Notes under the pieces: generated by a model
Told to the model about the DNA's origin: nothing
Seen by the model: the letters and a program-made list of their open reading frames with translations, nothing else
Database searches by the model: none
Part shown: piece after piece, positions 62,901 through 64,000 of the stretch
Layout: each line of letters begins with the position of its first letter
Numbering within the stretch: the stretch's first letter is position 1
Program-made: the position numbers and the translations under genes
NCBI GenBank assembly: GCA_003416985.1
Contig: QVIN01000007.1
Coordinates: 124,001 to 188,000, forward strand
DNA: 64,000 nucleotides
Direction: 5' to 3'
Origin: Duganella sp. BJB480
GTDB taxonomy: Bacteria > Pseudomonadota > Gammaproteobacteria > Burkholderiales > Burkholderiaceae_D

Positions 62901-64000
62901 AAAGCTCCCGCACCTTCTTCCAGCGCCTGCGCAGCTACTACCTGCTGTTCACCGGCGGCTTCGCCTGCTTCCTGGTGGCGCTGTCGGTGCTGGAGCAGGA
63001 GGGCATGTCGCGCACCTGGATCGGCTACCTGTTCATGTTCGCCACCATCGTGCTGTACGCGTCGATCGGCGTGCTCAGCCGTACCTCCAACGTGCTCGAA
63101 TACTATGTCGCCGGACGCCGCGTGCCGGCCATGTTCAACGGCATGGCCACCGCCGCCGACTGGATCTCCGCCGCCAGCTTCATCAGCCTGGCCGGCGGCC
63201 TGTACCTGCACGGCTTCGACGGCCTGGCCTACATCATGGGCTGGACCGGCGGCTACTGCCTGGTGGCGCTGCTGATCGCGCCCTACCTGCGCAAGTTCAG
63301 CCAGTACACCATCCCCGACTTCCTGGCCGCCCGCTACGGCGGCGGCGACGGCGACGGCCGCGGCGGGCGCGCGGTGCGCCTGCTGGCGGTGGCGGCCACC
63401 ATCATCGTCTCCTTCACCTACGTGGTGGCGCAGATCTACGCGGTCGGGCTGATCGCCTCGCGCTTCACCGGCGTCGATTTCTCGGTCGGCATCTTCCTCG
63501 GCCTGGCCAGCATCCTGGTGTGCTCCTTCCTCGGCGGCATGCGCGCCATCACCTGGACCCAGGTGGCGCAGTACATCATCATCCTGGTGGCCTTCCTGAT
63601 GCCGGCGGTCTGGCTGTCCGGCAAGCACACCGACAACCCCATCCCGCAACTGGCCTACGGCAAGCTGCTGCCCAAGCTGGGCGCGCGCGAGTACGTGCTG
63701 CAGAACGATCCGAAGGAGGCCGAGGTGCGCGCCATCTTCCGCCAGCGCGCAGGCGAGCTCGACGCCCGCCTGCGCGCGCTGCCGGCCTCGTGGGAGGCGG
63801 GCCGCATCGAGCTGCAGCGCAAGCTCGACCGCGTCAAGCTGCGCAACGCCTCGCTGCTGGAGATCCGCAACGCCGAGCGGGCGCTGATCGCCTATCCGAA
63901 AAACGCCGACGAGGCCGCGCGCAACTGGAGCGAGGCGCGCGACCAGAACCTGGCGCGCGCCGAGCCGATCACGCCGCACGCCACGCCCTACCCCGGCGAC
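62897..64000 (+). CDS. Sodium:solute symporter, VC_2705 subfamily (cut by window edge)
   Basis: 368 codons are present from the GTG at 62897 (GTGA overlap with the previous stop) with no stop before the edge. SSS-family features are EYYVAGRRVPAMFNGMATAADWISAASFISLAGGLY, the sodium-binding region, and YTIPDFLAARYGG. A long charged helical insert (about 270-365: VRAIFRQRAGELDARLRAL and onwards) between membrane helices is typical of this subfamily. Carboxylate substrates such as acetate are likely from the family and the TctE-like kinase, but not proven. Confidence 0.93.
   Translation, partial: MKSSRTFFQRLRSYYLLFTGGFACFLVALSVLEQEGMSRTWIGYLFMFATIVLYASIGVLSRTSNVLEYYVAGRRVPAMFNGMATAADWISAASFISLAGGLYLHGFDGLAYIMGWTGGYCLVALLIAPYLRKFSQYTIPDFLAARYGGGDGDGRGGRAVRLLAVAATIIVSFTYVVAQIYAVGLIASRFTGVDFSVGIFLGLASILVCSFLGGMRAITWTQVAQYIIILVAFLMPAVWLSGKHTDNPIPQLAYGKLLPKLGAREYVLQNDPKEAEVRAIFRQRAGELDARLRALPASWEAGRIELQRKLDRVKLRNASLLEIRNAERALIAYPKNADEAARNWSEARDQNLARAEPITPHATPYPGD

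Overview
The window is 64 kb of GC-rich chromosome (about two thirds G+C by eye). Gene content and protein sequences point to a betaproteobacterium of the Oxalobacteraceae (Massilia, Duganella, Janthinobacterium group): a purC-purE-purK-tsaC run next to pgk, pyk and fba, sucCD beside an FHA protein and a type IV pilin, recA-recX under an SOS box, and many c-di-GMP and two-component proteins. I see no rRNA, tRNA or CRISPR array and no intact transposase.

Layout. 1-160: edge of an OmpR-type response regulator. 371-4669: a four-gene minus-strand operon for GDP-D-rhamnose synthesis (gmd, rmd) and two GT4 glycosyltransferases. 4833-8146: a solute-binding protein and the malic enzyme maeB, separated by a perfect 42-bp inverted repeat. 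8447-12786: thiL and pncC (cinA-type), with a five-domain REC-PAS-GGDEF-EAL-REC protein between them. 12872-14821: a three-gene operon with TraL-like and TraM-like products but no other transfer genes. 14890-22036: a GH74 lipoprotein, a TetR/DJ-1 divergent pair with a visible operator, a LysR/MDR-oxidoreductase divergent pair, and an SmtB-type repressor with a zinc CDF exporter. 22081-26217: DUF4431 protein, cysK, FKBP isomerase, tcdA and a hemerythrin-PdxH fusion. 26290-33381: cfa, a hybrid histidine kinase with an HD-GYP response regulator, msrA, a flavin reductase and gcdH. 33445-37303: OmpW and two secreted lipoprotein hydrolases. 37448-45227: tsaC, purK, purE, purC, fba, pyk, pgk, all on the minus strand. 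45296-50400: azlCD, small proteins, a YheT-type hydrolase and bepA. 50478-53541: a disrupted accessory island at the 3' end of moaC. 53542-60262: a PilZ protein, pilin, FHA protein, sucDC, DUF2889 protein, recX, recA. 60444-64000: an overlapping operon of response regulator, histidine kinase, DUF4212 subunit and sodium:solute symporter, cut by the window edge.

The most unusual stretch is 50.7-53.5 kb. The last 239 bp of moaC occur twice, 1149 bp apart and 93% identical. Each copy is followed by an unrelated reverse-strand cargo and then by a copy of a 313-bp repeat. One cargo is a probable immunity-like protein. The other is a start-less fragment with an L,D-transpeptidase-type H...GC motif, followed by an exported protein. 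I read this as stepwise accretion of orphan toxin-immunity cassettes at moaC by single crossover; the cassette function is inference.

Other points of note are the TraL/TraM-like operon, the hemerythrin-PdxH fusion, a GGDEF domain that has lost its metal-binding Asp, the REP-like hairpin, and structured RNA between pgk and pyk.
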